In this document: positions 33,797 through 43,575 of the stretch, piece after piece | Layout: each line of letters starts with the position of its first letter | Numbering within the stretch: the first letter of the stretch is position 1 | Assembly: GCA_024278275.1 (NCBI GenBank) | Contig: JAJRTN010000032.1 | Span: forward strand, 31,154-95,153 | Reading direction: 5' to 3' | Source of the DNA: Candidatus Hydrogenedentota bacterium | GTDB taxonomy: Bacteria; Hydrogenedentota; Hydrogenedentia; Hydrogenedentales; JAJRTN01 | Length of the DNA stretch: 64,000 nt | The notes under the pieces: model-generated | Database searches by the model: none | What the model saw: only the letters and a program-made list of their open reading frames with translations | What the model was told of the DNA's origin: nothing | Made by a program: the position numbers and the translations under genes

Positions 33797-35515
33797 CTAA
33801 TTCATGAGCCGGAGAAACAACACCGCCGCCTCGTCGTAATCCTTGTTCTCGTAACGCGCCAGTGCCAGCCCGCGCAGGGACCGTCCCGCGAAAGGTCCCT
33901 CGGGGTCTGCGTCCAGGGCCGTCTGGAAAGCATCAAGCGCCCTGATGGCATCGCCTTTTTCCCGCAACAGGTGATCGGCGATGCGGAAGCGTGCTTCCGC
34001 GATGTGCTTCGATTTGGGGAAACGCTCGGCGAGGCGCGCGAAGATGTCCACGCTCGCGGCGTAATCCTTCATGTTGTGATAGGTGATGGCCAGCCGGTAG
34101 AGGGTGCGCTCTTCGACGGATGCGTCGCCGGGAGCCTCAAGTATCTTCTTGTAATTCTCCACGGCGCGGTCGAAGTTGCCTGCGTCAATCTCCGCGTCCC
34201 CCGCGCGCAGCAGGGCCTGCTCGGTGAGCGGATGGTCCGGATAGCGGGCAATGAAATCGGCGAAGGTTTGGGCTGCCTTGCCGGTAAGGCCGAGCTGTCC
34301 CAGGCACTCGGCGGATTTGTAGAGCGCTTCCACGCCGAAATCGCTCTTGGGATAGTTCTCCGCCACCAGGCGGAACTCCTGGTAAGCGTCTTCGTAGTTG
34401 CTTTCCTCCGCCAGGATACTGCCCAGGAGAAAACCCGCGTCCCCCGCCAGGGGGGTATTCCGATGTTCCTGCAACAGGCGGGTTACTTCCGCTTTCGCCG
34501 CTTCTTTATCTCCCGACAGATACTCGACCCAGGCCGTTTTGTATTGGGCGCGCGCGGCGAACTCCGAATCAGGGTGTTCCTTTCGCAGCGTGGCGTAGAT
34601 GGCGAGCGCCGCCGGGTAGTCCTTTTGTTGTTGCAGGCAATTCGCACGCAGGTAGTCCAGCCCCGCGAGATAGGGTGAGTTGGGGTTGGCCTCCCGAAAA
34701 GCGGTCGCCGCTTTCACCGCCTCGGCGTAGCGTCCCGCGTGATACAGGGCCCAAGCGTAACCATAATCCGCGCGCCGGGCGTAGGGCGAATCCGGAAAGT
34801 CCCGGCGCAGTTTCTCATAGGCACCCACGGCCGCGCTGAACCAGCCCATCTTGTCGTAGATCTCGGCCGCCCGGTACCGGCTTTCCATGCGCAGTTCCGC
34901 GTCCCCCTCACCATTGGCCACGGCGGAAAATTCGACCGCCGCGTCCTCAAGATCGCCTCGTTCCAGGTAGACAAAGGCCAACTGGTAGCGCCCGTAGCGC
35001 GCCAACGGTGAATGGGGCAGCGCGCCGGCAAGTCTTTCGAAACTCACCAGCGCTGCGTCCGGGTGTCCTCCACCCAGTTGCGCCTTACCCAGGTAATAGA
35101 GCGCCCGGGCACGCACCGTATCCGGTTGTCCTTCCGCGGTCAGAGGCTGGAGGGCTTCAACGGCCTCCTCGTAACGCTCCAGGTGATACAGCACCTCACC
35201 GCGACTCAAACGGGCATCCCGCAATCCGTCGTTATCGCTCCCCGCCGCCAACAGGGCGTCAAAGGCCGCCAGGGCCTTGTCGTATTCGCCGGCTGAATAA
35301 GCCGCTTCCCCCAGCCGTTGCCGGGCGATGGTTTCATGGGGACCGCCGGGGAAGGCCGTCAGGTACTGCTGATACTCCTCCGCGGCTTCGGCGAAGAAGC
35401 CCCGCTGGAAGAGACCGTTCGCCATGTCGATTTGGGCCTGTCCCGCATCGGACGCTTGCGCGTGAAGCACCCCGCAGAGTAACACCAGCAGGATCGCTAT
35501 GGCCGGGGCGCGCAT
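33797..35515 (-). CDS. Periplasmic TPR-repeat protein, N-terminal part (ends at in-frame TAG)
   Basis: The ATG at 35515 follows GGAGGGG. The first 20 residues are a signal peptide (AIAILLVLLCGVLHAQA), then about 14 tetratricopeptide repeats fill the remaining sequence to residue 572. The repeats are of the YbgF/BamD type, with motifs such as YEKLRRDFPDSPYA. Reading through the TAG would give a protein of about 777 residues. TPR proteins beside ExbB/ExbD pairs are common in Planctomycetes and Bacteroidetes and probably connect the energised complex to the cell envelope. Gene limits are clear except for the stop. Confidence 0.82.
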   Translation of the reverse strand: MRAPAIAILLVLLCGVLHAQASDAGQAQIDMANGLFQRGFFAEAAEEYQQYLTAFPGGPHETIARQRLGEAAYSAGEYDKALAAFDALLAAGSDNDGLRDARLSRGEVLYHLERYEEAVEALQPLTAEGQPDTVRARALYYLGKAQLGGGHPDAALVSFERLAGALPHSPLARYGRYQLAFVYLERGDLEDAAVEFSAVANGEGDAELRMESRYRAAEIYDKMGWFSAAVGAYEKLRRDFPDSPYARRADYGYAWALYHAGRYAEAVKAATAFREANPNSPYLAGLDYLRANCLQQQKDYPAALAIYATLRKEHPDSEFAARAQYKTAWVEYLSGDKEAAKAEVTRLLQEHRNTPLAGDAGFLLGSILAEESNYEDAYQEFRLVAENYPKSDFGVEALYKSAECLGQLGLTGKAAQTFADFIARYPDHPLTEQALLRAGDAEIDAGNFDRAVENYKKILEAPGDASVEERTLYRLAITYHNMKDYAASVDIFARLAERFPKSKHIAEARFRIADHLLREKGDAIRALDAFQTALDADPEGPFAGRSLRGLALARYENKDYDEAAVLFLRLMN

Positions 35516-35516
35516 C

Positions 35517-35960
35517 TCAGGAGCCCCCCTCCGCCGCCTCGGACGCTTGCTCGGGCGTAAGCGCGGCGATGCTGATGTTCTGAATGTCGGCCTTGCGGCA
35601 ACGGTCCAGCACTTCGACGGCTTTGCCCAGGGCGACGCCCTTGTCGCCACGGAGAATAACCGTTCCGCCGGGGAAATGCTCGGCCACGCGGTAGAGCACC
35701 TCCTGGAGGGTTTCCATATCCATCACGCGGCCATTGACCACGATGGTGCCGTCGCGCTGGAGATTGATGAAGATCTCGCCCTGGGAACGTTCCGTTTGCA
35801 CGGCGGAATCGGCCGTGGGCAGACTGATGTCCACCTCGCTTTCCAGGGTGGCGTAAACCGACGTGACCATGAAGAAGACGAGGGTGAGAAAGATGATGTC
35901 GATGAGAGGCGCCATTTGGATGGCAGTGTCCTCTTCCTGAAACGATCGTCCCATCCTCAT
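35517..35960 (-). CDS. exbD: ExbD/TolR-family biopolymer transport protein
   Basis: The 147-residue protein has a short cytoplasmic N-terminus, one transmembrane helix with the essential Asp (MAPLIDIIFLTLVFFMV, near residue 21) and a periplasmic alpha/beta domain with the conserved VILRGDKGV region. It forms the proton channel with ExbB. The ATG overlaps the ExbB stop (ATGA), showing translational coupling. No TonB or TonB-dependent receptor is in the window, so the partner is unknown; the TPR and VWA proteins are candidates. Confidence 0.93.
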   Translation of the reverse strand: MRMGRSFQEEDTAIQMAPLIDIIFLTLVFFMVTSVYATLESEVDISLPTADSAVQTERSQGEIFINLQRDGTIVVNGRVMDMETLQEVLYRVAEHFPGGTVILRGDKGVALGKAVEVLDRCRKADIQNISIAALTPEQASEAAEGGS

Positions 35961-36712
35961 GATTCGCTGTTCCGCATGATGAGTTCAACGAACTCACTGG
36001 CCTGTGCTTCGATTTCCGCCACGATCTTGATTACCCGGCCCCGCAGGTAGAAATAAAGGGCCAGGGCGGGGATGGCCAGCAGCAGGCCGGCGGCCGTGGT
36101 GATCATGGCCGTGCCCACGCTGTAGGCCATGGTCATTCCCTTCACCTGCGAGGTGTCCATGGCAATGGATCCCATGGCCTGCATCATGCCCCACACTGTC
36201 CCCAGGAGACCCAAGAGCGGGGCGATTTGGGCCACGTTGTTGAGATAGGAAATGCGCTGCCGCAGCACCGTGGCGCCCCGTTCTCCCTCGCTTTCCATGG
36301 CCTCCTGCACCACGTAGCGGTCGTGACCCGCCACCTTCAGACCCGCCGCCAGCACATGCGCCATCAGTTCACCCCGGTCCATGCACATCTGGTAGGCCCC
36401 GCGCAGGTCGCCATCGCTGACCTGGCTGTAAGCACGTTTTACCAGGGTCGGCGGGATTTCGCGGCGCGCCGTAAGGGTGATCAGCAGGTAGAGCGCCATC
36501 ACCAACGTGATGAACCCCAACCCCAGGATGACCCACAGGATGATCCCCCCCTGTTCGACCATCATCATCAGCGTAAACTGGGTAGGGATGGGCGTGGGCG
36601 CCACGTCCGTCCCGGCGGCCACGCTGGGCGCCGATTCCTGGGCGGCGGCCGACAACGGCAACAAGAGCAGTGCCGCCATGAATAGGCACCGCGCAAATTC
36701 GGACCTACGCAT
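35957..36712 (-). CDS. exbB: ExbB/TolQ/MotA-family proton channel protein with signal peptide
   Basis: This 251-residue protein begins with a signal peptide (MAALLLLPLSAAAQE) and a Pro/Thr linker, unlike E. coli ExbB but common in other phyla. Three helices follow, with the MotA_ExbB signature (NVAQIAPLLGLLGTVWGMMQA) and the late GTAMITTAAGLLLAIPAL helix. It forms the pentameric stator channel for ExbD. It is the first gene of a six-frame operon and has its own promoter/operator region upstream (36808-36846). GGAG precedes the ATG by 11 bases. Confidence 0.93.
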   Translation of the reverse strand: MRRSEFARCLFMAALLLLPLSAAAQESAPSVAAGTDVAPTPIPTQFTLMMMVEQGGIILWVILGLGFITLVMALYLLITLTARREIPPTLVKRAYSQVSDGDLRGAYQMCMDRGELMAHVLAAGLKVAGHDRYVVQEAMESEGERGATVLRQRISYLNNVAQIAPLLGLLGTVWGMMQAMGSIAMDTSQVKGMTMAYSVGTAMITTAAGLLLAIPALALYFYLRGRVIKIVAEIEAQASEFVELIMRNSES

Positions 36713-36807
36713 AATGTGAAAGCTCCTTCCTGGGATACTCCTCGAGGGATGGGCGTGAGGCGGCGCACGGCACGCCTGCGGTCAACAGGGTACTTTTCTC
36801 TTTTTCT

Positions 36808-36846
36808 ATTATGCCCACGACGCCATAAAGGTTGCAATGCAACCTT
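36808..36846 (-). promoter_or_regulatory. Promoter with palindromic operator before exbB
   Basis: On the minus strand, TTGCAA (36837-36832), an 18-base spacer and CATAAT (36813-36808) form a good promoter about 95 bases before exbB. The palindrome AAGGTTGCA-A-TGCAACCTT (36828-36846) covers the -35 box, which is a typical repressor site. The rest of the 36713-37128 gap shows only GC-poor purine-rich DNA and no gene. Confidence 0.5.
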
Positions 36847-37128
36847 GGTCCCAAGGGGGGAAGGGAATTGAGAAGGAGGGAGGAAGAAGAGGGAAAGAAG
36901 ACAGGTATAGGGTCGCGGAGGATGCGTTGTGGTTTTTCCCTCCCTTGTCATTTCGAACGTAGGCGGGCCGTATTCCCGTACTCGGCTGGCCGATGACAGG
37001 GCCACAAGCACGAACGCGGGCGGTGTCCGTGAGAAATCTCCCTGGCCAAATGCTTCACCGAACACTTGCATCCCGTCCCCTCAAACCCATAGCGTATGTT
37101 CAGCCTGAATACCACCGTGAGGAAACGT

Positions 37129-38700
37129 ATGTCCTTCAAAACCCCGATTTATGTTGCCCTTATTATCCTCGTCCTGCTGGGCGCGGGGGCGTTCCGCTTT
37201 GCCCGGCTGGACCTTCGGCCCATGCACGGCGACGAGGCGAACCAGGCGGTGAAGGCGGGGCGTTTGCTCGACCAGGGCGAGTACGCCTACGATCCCGTGG
37301 AACACCACGGTCCAACGCTTTACTACGCGGCCTTGCCTGTATTCCGTTTTTTCGGCGCGAAACGTTTTGTGGATACCACGGAGGTGATGTACCGGGTGGT
37401 GCCGGCCTGCTTCGGGATGGGGCTGATCCTGCTGCTGCTTTTACTGCGCGGCGGGCTTGGGCCGTGGACCGTGTTCTGGGCCATGACCATCACGGCGCTC
37501 TCGAACCCCATGGTCTATTACAGCCGTTACTTCATCCAGGAAACGCTCCTTGTTTTCTTTGCTTTGGGTATTATCGTCTTCGGCTGGTGGTACGGACGCA
37601 CGCGGCGCTTCTCCTTCGCACTGCTTACCGGCATTTGCCTGGGGTTGACGCAGGCCACGAAGGAGACGTGTATTGTCATCTTCGCGGCCATGGCGGGGAG
37701 CCTGATACTGACGTCACGCTGGGGCAAGTGGCGGGATGGCACGAAAGAAAACGCGGAAACACCCTGGAACAAGGGCTACCTGGTTGCGGGGATCGCGGCG
37801 GCCCTTGCCGTGTCGGTGGTGCTGTACTCGTCCTTATTCACGCATTGGCGCGGGGTTGTGGACTCCCTCTCGGCCTACACCGCCTATTTCGGCCGCGCCC
37901 AGGGCGCCGGCGGCGCGGCCATCCACGATAAGCCCTGGTATTACTACCTCGCCCTGCTGGCCTACAGCCACCGGGAGGCGGGACCGCGCTGGACCGAGGC
38001 CGTGCCCATGCTGTTGGGGATCGCGGGGATGACCGCCGCCCTGCGCCGCCGAAAAGATGACGGCGGCCGGGAGGGCCACGCGGGCCTGCTGCGGTTCCTG
38101 ACCTTTTACACGGTTCTGACCACGGTTTTCTACGCGCTCATTCCCTACAAGACCCCCTGGAACCTCCTGGTCTTCTGGCAACCGTGGCTCATCATGAGCG
38201 GCGTCGGCGTGATGGCGGTGATACGGCGGATGCGATGGATGCCGGCAAAGACCTGGTTTGTCTGCTTCCTGGTGTTCTTCCTCTGGCAACTTTCCGACCA
38301 GACCTGGCGAAGCAACTTCCGCTATCCCGCCGACGTGCGCAACCCCTACGTTTACGCCCACACCACCACCGCCATCCGTCGCCTTACCGGCCGCCTCGAA
38401 GACCTGGCGGCGGTCAGTCCCAAGGGCAAGGCCCTGCGCGTCAACATCATCAGCCCCACCGCCGACTACTGGCCCCTGCCCTGGTATCTGCGAAGTTTCA
38501 CTGCCGTGGGCTACTACAACCAGGTTCCGGAGTCCCCGGATGCCGACGTGATTATCGCGTCCCCCGCACTGAAAGACGCCCTCCCTAAAGCCCTGAAAGA
38601 CGATTATTTCCGCGAATTCCACGCGCTCCGCCCCAACGCGCTGCTTCATGTCTATATCCGGCGCGAATTGTGGGACGCCTTCATCGATACGCGGCGATGA
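37129..38700 (+). CDS. TIGR03663-type polytopic membrane protein (glycosyltransferase-39-like)
   Basis: The protein has about 10-12 transmembrane helices and an early extracytoplasmic motif (DLRPMHGDEANQAVKAGRLL). In GT-C glycosyltransferases such a loop carries catalytic Asp/Glu. The C-terminal 120 residues form a soluble domain. I use the ATG at 37129 because GAGGAAACGT precedes it; an in-frame ATG at 37096 has no ribosome site. Length is 523 residues. It may transfer a sugar from a lipid carrier to a protein or glycan outside the membrane; the acceptor is unknown. An FkbM methyltransferase follows 198 bases downstream, suggesting glycan decoration. Confidence 0.8.
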   Translation: MSFKTPIYVALIILVLLGAGAFRFARLDLRPMHGDEANQAVKAGRLLDQGEYAYDPVEHHGPTLYYAALPVFRFFGAKRFVDTTEVMYRVVPACFGMGLILLLLLLRGGLGPWTVFWAMTITALSNPMVYYSRYFIQETLLVFFALGIIVFGWWYGRTRRFSFALLTGICLGLTQATKETCIVIFAAMAGSLILTSRWGKWRDGTKENAETPWNKGYLVAGIAAALAVSVVLYSSLFTHWRGVVDSLSAYTAYFGRAQGAGGAAIHDKPWYYYLALLAYSHREAGPRWTEAVPMLLGIAGMTAALRRRKDDGGREGHAGLLRFLTFYTVLTTVFYALIPYKTPWNLLVFWQPWLIMSGVGVMAVIRRMRWMPAKTWFVCFLVFFLWQLSDQTWRSNFRYPADVRNPYVYAHTTTAIRRLTGRLEDLAAVSPKGKALRVNIISPTADYWPLPWYLRSFTAVGYYNQVPESPDADVIIASPALKDALPKALKDDYFREFHALRPNALLHVYIRRELWDAFIDTRR

Positions 38701-38898
38701 ATCGGGCGGGCGTTCCGTGAAAAAAAACGCACGGAAGGACACGGACCCGCGGGGACAAACGACGCGCGATGCGGGCCGCGCCCTGGTCCGCGGGCCGACC
38801 CGGCATTGACATGCCGGGCGATGCGTGGTTTACCCTGCCATTCTGGGAGCGAGAATAGGAGTCCTCTATCCACCCGGTTTCGGCAAAGGAGAAAAACC

Positions 38899-39663
38899 AT
38901 GGGTGTCAAATGGCGTTGGCTCTACCGGTACAAATGGGTCATACAGAAAATGCTCATGTCCCGCGGCTATGTCATCGAGAAAGTGAAGCACACGGCGGTG
39001 GCCCCACTGGATGTGTTCGACCTGGTCGTTCGCGACCATATGGCCCGGACGGAGGACTTTTTCTTCGTCCAGGTTGGGGCCAACGATGGTGTACGCTTTG
39101 ATCCCATCCATTCCTATGTCAAGGCGTTTCAATGGCGGGGAGTTCTCGTCGAACCGGTGCCCTACTTGTTCGAGGAGCTTAAAGCCAACTATCGTGACGC
39201 GCCGCAACTCCACTTCGAGCGGGCCGCATTGGCGCGGAAGAATGGCACGGCTTTCTTCTATACCATTCGCAATGAGCCGGGTCTTCCCGATGCGGTTCGC
39301 GGGCTGGGCAGCCTGGAGCGGGAGGTCATCCTGGCGCACAAGGTGCTTGTTCCGGGTCTCGAATCACTCATCGAGGAGATTACCGTGCCTGCCATGACCC
39401 TCATGCGTTTAATCGAAAAGCATGGTGCCAAGAAACTTGATCTGCTCCAGATCGACACCGAAGGCTATGACTTCGAGGTGCTCAAGATGTTGGATTTCTC
39501 GGCGATAAAGCCGGCCATAATACACTTCGAGCACATTCATCTCTCCAGCACGGATTGGCGGGAAGCATGCCATCTTCTCGCTTCCAACGGCTACCGACTG
39601 GCCCACATGGGTTCCGACACCGTGGCCTACCTGCAGCCCGGCAGGGCGGATGCCAGGGCATAA
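38899..39663 (+). CDS. FkbM-family methyltransferase
   Basis: The 254-residue protein has the FkbM-type SAM-dependent methyltransferase domain (PF05050). The SAM-binding motif is FFFVQVGANDGV (near residue 55), the second is VLVEPVPYLFEEL, and LDLLQIDTEGYDFEVLK is the typical post-motif. These enzymes O-methylate sugars and natural products. AAAGGAG lies 7 bases before the ATG at 38899; the upstream in-frame ATG at 38806 has none. No signal peptide is visible. Its closeness to a membrane glycosyltransferase-like gene suggests methylation of a surface glycan. Confidence 0.92.
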   Translation: MGVKWRWLYRYKWVIQKMLMSRGYVIEKVKHTAVAPLDVFDLVVRDHMARTEDFFFVQVGANDGVRFDPIHSYVKAFQWRGVLVEPVPYLFEELKANYRDAPQLHFERAALARKNGTAFFYTIRNEPGLPDAVRGLGSLEREVILAHKVLVPGLESLIEEITVPAMTLMRLIEKHGAKKLDLLQIDTEGYDFEVLKMLDFSAIKPAIIHFEHIHLSSTDWREACHLLASNGYRLAHMGSDTVAYLQPGRADARA

Positions 39664-39774
39664 AGCCGCGTCATCCCCTTGCGGTATGGCAGGTGTCTTC
39701 CGGCGAGCCACGCCGCCCTCGGACCCCTTCGGTGTAAAGAGAGGCGCTTCGGCGGCCATGGAAACCCGGTGGTA

Positions 39775-41064
39775 CTAGGCGGAAGCGGATTTGGAACCGG
39801 TGCCCCGTGTCTTCTTCTTGGGCTTCTCGGTCTCGTGTTCATAGACGAGGAGGGGTTCTTCGGCGTTCCGCACCACGCCCGGGGTGATGATGCATTCCCG
39901 CACGTCCTTCCGCGAAGGAATATCGAACATGACGTTGAGCATGGATTCTTCAAGAATGCTGCGAAGTCCGCGCGCGCCCGTCTCCAGATCCAGGGCACGT
40001 TCGGCGATGGCCTCGATGGTCTCATCGGAGAAATGGAGTTTCACTTTCTCAAGCTCGAAGAGCTTCTCGTATTGGCGCACCAAGGCGTTCTTGGGTTCGA
40101 GAAGCACCCGCATGAGATCCTTGGTGGACAGTTCCCGCAGGGAGGCGAGTACGGGTAAACGCCCCGAAAACTCGGGAATCATGCCGTACTTGATGAGGTC
40201 TTCGGGCCGGACTTCCGCGAGGATGTCCCCCTCGCGCATCTCGCGCCTGCCCTTGATGTCGGCGGTAAAACCAATGACCTTTTTGTCCACACGCCGCTGG
40301 ATGATCTGCTCCAGCCCGTTGAAAGCACCGCCGCAAATAAAGAGGATATTGGTCGTATCCACCAGGATGCACTCCTGCTGCGGGTGCTTGCGGCCCCCCT
40401 GGGGGGGAACATTGGCCACGGTGCCTTCCAGCAGTTTCAGCAGGGCCTGCTGTACCCCTTCCCCCGACACGTCGCGGGTAATGGACGGACTGTCGCTCTT
40501 GCGGGCTATCTTGTCGATCTCGTCCACGTACACAATACCCAATTCGGCACGGTTGGGATCAAAATCGGCATTTTGCAGCAGTTTCAGGATAACGTTTTCC
40601 ACGTCATCCCCCACATAGCCGGCCTCGGTGAGGGTGGTGGCGTCGACCACCGCGAAAGGCACGTCCAACAGTCGCGCCAAAGTCTCCGCAAGCAGGGTCT
40701 TGCCGCAGCCCGAAGGACCGATGAGAAGCACGTTTGATTTCTGAATCTCCACGCCGTCAATCTCGCCGCCGGCCGAAATGCGTTTGTAATGGTTGTGGAC
40801 CGCGACGGAAAGGACACGCTTGGCCCGTTCCTGGCCGATGACGTACTGGTCGAGGAATTCCTTGATGGCCTTCGGGGTGGGCACCGTCATCGCCCGGTCG
40901 GGTGTTTTCCGGGCACGCTCCTCCGCCACGATCTCACTGCAAAGGTTGACACATTCGTCGCAGATGTTGACGTCGGGTCCCGCGATGAGTTTGCTGACTT
41001 CGTCGTGACGTTTGCCACAGAATGAGCAGGTGGGCACATCATTTCGCGTTCGCTGGGGAGCCAT
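39775..41064 (-). CDS. clpX: ATP-dependent Clp protease ATP-binding subunit ClpX
   Basis: The 429-residue protein has the N-terminal C4 zinc finger (Cys13, Cys16, Cys35, Cys38), Walker A GPSGCGKT, Walker [10 protein letters not shown], the GGAFNGLE segment and the C-terminal ClpX small domain. It unfolds substrates for ClpP. It has a short Lys/Ser-rich tail ([14 protein letters not shown]). GGAG is 7 bases before the ATG. It is transcribed separately from clpP, with its own strong promoter at 41221-41250. Confidence 0.98.
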   Translation of the reverse strand: MAPQRTRNDVPTCSFCGKRHDEVSKLIAGPDVNICDECVNLCSEIVAEERARKTPDRAMTVPTPKAIKEFLDQYVIGQERAKRVLSVAVHNHYKRISAGGEIDGVEIQKSNVLLIGPSGCGKTLLAETLARLLDVPFAVVDATTLTEAGYVGDDVENVILKLLQNADFDPNRAELGIVYVDEIDKIARKSDSPSITRDVSGEGVQQALLKLLEGTVANVPPQGGRKHPQQECILVDTTNILFICGGAFNGLEQIIQRRVDKKVIGFTADIKGRREMREGDILAEVRPEDLIKYGMIPEFSGRLPVLASLRELSTKDLMRVLLEPKNALVRQYEKLFELEKVKLHFSDETIEAIAERALDLETGARGLRSILEESMLNVMFDIPSRKDVRECIITPGVVRNAEEPLLVYEHETEKPKKKTRGTGSKSASA

Positions 41065-41420
41065 GCGTATCTCCGGTGCGCTAGTACTATGACCAAAAGC
41101 AACGTCTCAACGAGACGGCAAAACATCCTGGTGCTCGGGCGTTTTCGCCACGGCCGCCAGGATGACTCAGCAACAAAAACGTGTTCCAGCAAAAGAATGT
41201 TCGTGAAATTTCCGTTGCCAAATATAGCAGTATACGGGCAATTCTGTCAACAATAATCTTTGCCGGCCACCCTGTGTCTTTTCCTATTTTGCCAGCCAAA
41301 ACGAATATCGTCAAGGAAGCGCCACGGGGTGTCACAGGCGAAAAGGCGTTTTTCAGCACAACCGCCACAGGAAGGCATGAAAAACACCCTTATGTCACCG
41401 ATGCCCAAGGGGCGCGGGGA
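41065..41420. other. clpP-clpX intergenic region
   Basis: The 356 bases between clpP and clpX hold the clpX promoter and about 150 bases of likely 5' leader. I see no gene or clear terminator. The spacing is unusual because clpP and clpX often lie close together. Confidence 0.6.
41221..41250 (-). promoter_or_regulatory. Strong sigma-70 promoter of clpX
   Basis: On the minus strand a perfect TTGACA (41250-41245), an 18-base spacer and TATATT (41226-41221) lie about 157 bases upstream of the clpX ATG. It is one of the best promoter matches in the window. Confidence 0.65.
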
Positions 41421-42071
41421 CTACTTACGCACCAGCACTTCGTCGATGATGCCATAATCTTTCGCTTCGGCGGCGCTCATGAAGAAATCACGGTCGCTGT
41501 CGGCGGCGATCCGGGCTTGATCCTGGCCGGTGTGCTTGACCAGGATCTCATCGATCATCTCGCCAATACGCACGATTTCCTGGGCCTGGATGTCGATGTC
41601 CGTCGCCTGACCTTGAACCCCTCCCATGATCTGGTGGAGGAGAAAGCGGCTGTAGGGCAGGGCCAGCCGTTTTCCCGGGGTGCCCGCGGCCATGAGAACC
41701 GCGGCCATGCTGGCGGCCTGGCCAAGGCAGATGGTGGTTATTTCGGGCTTGATGAACTGCATGGTGTCATAGATGGCGAGGCCGGCCGTGACACTGCCGC
41801 CCGGACTGTTGATATAGAGATTGATATCCTTGTCGGGGTCGTCCGCCTCGAGGAAAAGCAACTGGGCTATCACGTAGTTCGAAACGTAATCGTCGATGGG
41901 CATGCCCAGGAAAATGATTCGGTCGGCAAGCAGCTTGGAATAGATGTCGTAGGGGCGCTCCCCCCGGCTCGTCTGCTCGTAGATGGTGATCATCCGGGGG
42001 TCCATCGCGGAATTACGCGGCTGGTCCCCGGGGCCCCGTCCCGGCATATCGCCAATACCCATACTATTCAT
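41421..42071 (-). CDS. clpP: ATP-dependent Clp protease proteolytic subunit ClpP
   Basis: The 216-residue serine protease has catalytic Ser near 121 ([14 protein letters not shown]), His near 146 ([11 protein letters not shown]) and Asp near 195. The conserved [18 protein letters not shown] is present. I use the ATG at 42071, which overlaps the tig stop by 8 bases and follows AAGGA; the longer open frame upstream copies tig codons. It has a short disordered N-terminus ([14 protein letters not shown]). tig-clpP is the ancestral order and is probably one transcript. Confidence 0.98.
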   Translation of the reverse strand: MNSMGIGDMPGRGPGDQPRNSAMDPRMITIYEQTSRGERPYDIYSKLLADRIIFLGMPIDDYVSNYVIAQLLFLEADDPDKDINLYINSPGGSVTAGLAIYDTMQFIKPEITTICLGQAASMAAVLMAAGTPGKRLALPYSRFLLHQIMGGVQGQATDIDIQAQEIVRIGEMIDEILVKHTGQDQARIAADSDRDFFMSAAEAKDYGIIDEVLVRK

Positions 42072-43554
42072 CGTCTTCCTTATCATCGTCTTCCTTATAC
42101 AGCTCATCCCGGCTGACTTCTTTATCGGTCACCTTTGCGTTATCCATGATGGCGGCAAGGGCTTTCCGGCGGTAGATGCGGCTTTCGTAACGGTCGCGCT
42201 GCTCGGCCTGGGCCAGGTATTGCTGGACCACCTCCATGCCCATCCCGGTACGTTGCAGGATATTACTGGCTTCCTGCTCGAAGTCTTCTTCCGTGATCTC
42301 GATGTTTTCCGCCGCGGCGACTTCGTTCACCACGACATAACTCTTGATTTCCCGGATGGCGTTTTCGCGGGCATCCTTACGTATATCCTCTTCGCGTTCC
42401 TTGAGTTCCGAGGGGGACACATTCAACAGCGTGGAGAGGCGGCGCACTTCCTGCTGGTAATACTCCTCGGCAGAGGAGTCCACGAGCGACTTGGGCAGTT
42501 CGAAGGTGCTGGTCTCGACGATTTTGGCGATGGCGTTGTTTTCGGCAATGGCGTTGCTCTGGGCCAGGGAACCCTCGCGCAACTCCGTTTCAATACGTTC
42601 GCGAAAGTCTTCGGCACAGTCGAAGCCGGCCTGCTTGGCGAAGTCGTCGTCGAAAGCGGGCAGCACTTTACGTTTTATTTCATGCACCGTAATGGCAAAA
42701 TCGGCGGTTTTCCCGGCGAGTTCCGCATTGCTGTAATCTTCCGGGAAAGGGACCTGGCAGGTGAGTTCGTCACCGGCTTTCGTACCCTTCAAAGCCTCCT
42801 CGAATTCCTCGAAAAAACGCCCGGAACCCAGGACATAGGGGTAATTCTCGGCTGAACCACCGGCGAAAACTTCGCCGTTGATGCTACCTTTGAAGTCGAT
42901 AACGACTTGGTCGCCCTCGGCGGCTTCCGCGTTTTCGACGGTTTCAAAGGTGGCGTAACGCTCGCGAACTCCGTCGATGGTACGCTGAACATCCGCCTCT
43001 TCAACCTTCACCACGGGGCGTTCAACCGCTATTCCCTTGTATTCCCCCAGAGTACAGCGGGGAGTAACCTCGAACTTCAGCGTGAACTCAAGGGGCTGGT
43101 CTTCGGGTTGGTCCAGGGCATCTTCCAGACCGTCAATATCGGGGAAGGCAAGCGGCTTGAGCTCTTCGCTTTCGAAGAGTTTTCGGACCGTGGCGCCCAC
43201 CACTTTTTCGGTCGCATCGCCACGGGCGGCCTTGCCAAACTTGTTTTCCACGAGCTTGCGGGGAGCGCGACCTTTGCTAAATCCGGGGAGTTCGGCCTGT
43301 TCCTGCAACTCGTCCAGCAACTTGGTCATCTGCGTGGCCGTGTTGGCGGCAGGCACGCTTACCTTGACTTCATAGGCGCAGTCACCTTTGTAGTCGATGT
43401 CAAAAGCCGGATCTTCGACGAACTCAAATTCGTTCTCGGCCCCTTCCAACGCCTCGACTTCGGCCGCATCTTCCTCGACGGTCTCCGTCGTTTCGTCCAC
43501 GACGGCCTCGGCCGTCTCTTCGGTGGTCCCGGTGACTTCGTTGTTCTCGCTCAT
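42064..43554 (-). CDS. tig: Trigger factor, ribosome-associated chaperone
   Basis: This 496-residue protein has a ribosome-binding N-terminal domain with the signature [13 protein letters not shown], a FKBP-type peptidyl-prolyl isomerase domain ([20 protein letters not shown]) and a C-terminal helical chaperone domain. It starts with about 40 extra acidic residues ([28 protein letters not shown]) before the core; E. coli Tig begins almost directly with the domain. The tail is also acidic ([10 protein letters not shown]). It is preceded by a tRNA-Leu gene 21 bases upstream on the same strand, so the tRNA is probably processed from the same transcript. Confidence 0.96.
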   Translation of the reverse strand: MSENNEVTGTTEETAEAVVDETTETVEEDAAEVEALEGAENEFEFVEDPAFDIDYKGDCAYEVKVSVPAANTATQMTKLLDELQEQAELPGFSKGRAPRKLVENKFGKAARGDATEKVVGATVRKLFESEELKPLAFPDIDGLEDALDQPEDQPLEFTLKFEVTPRCTLGEYKGIAVERPVVKVEEADVQRTIDGVRERYATFETVENAEAAEGDQVVIDFKGSINGEVFAGGSAENYPYVLGSGRFFEEFEEALKGTKAGDELTCQVPFPEDYSNAELAGKTADFAITVHEIKRKVLPAFDDDFAKQAGFDCAEDFRERIETELREGSLAQSNAIAENNAIAKIVETSTFELPKSLVDSSAEEYYQQEVRRLSTLLNVSPSELKEREEDIRKDARENAIREIKSYVVVNEVAAAENIEITEEDFEQEASNILQRTGMGMEVVQQYLAQAEQRDRYESRIYRRKALAAIMDNAKVTDKEVSRDELYKEDDDKEDDE

Positions 43555-43575
43555 CGTGCTCTTTACTCTACGGTT

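Noticed and set aside
38713..38736. TTCCGTG/CACGGAA hairpin after the TIGR03663-type gene
   Set aside because: The A-rich tract is in the loop and no T-tract follows, so it is not a convincing terminator.
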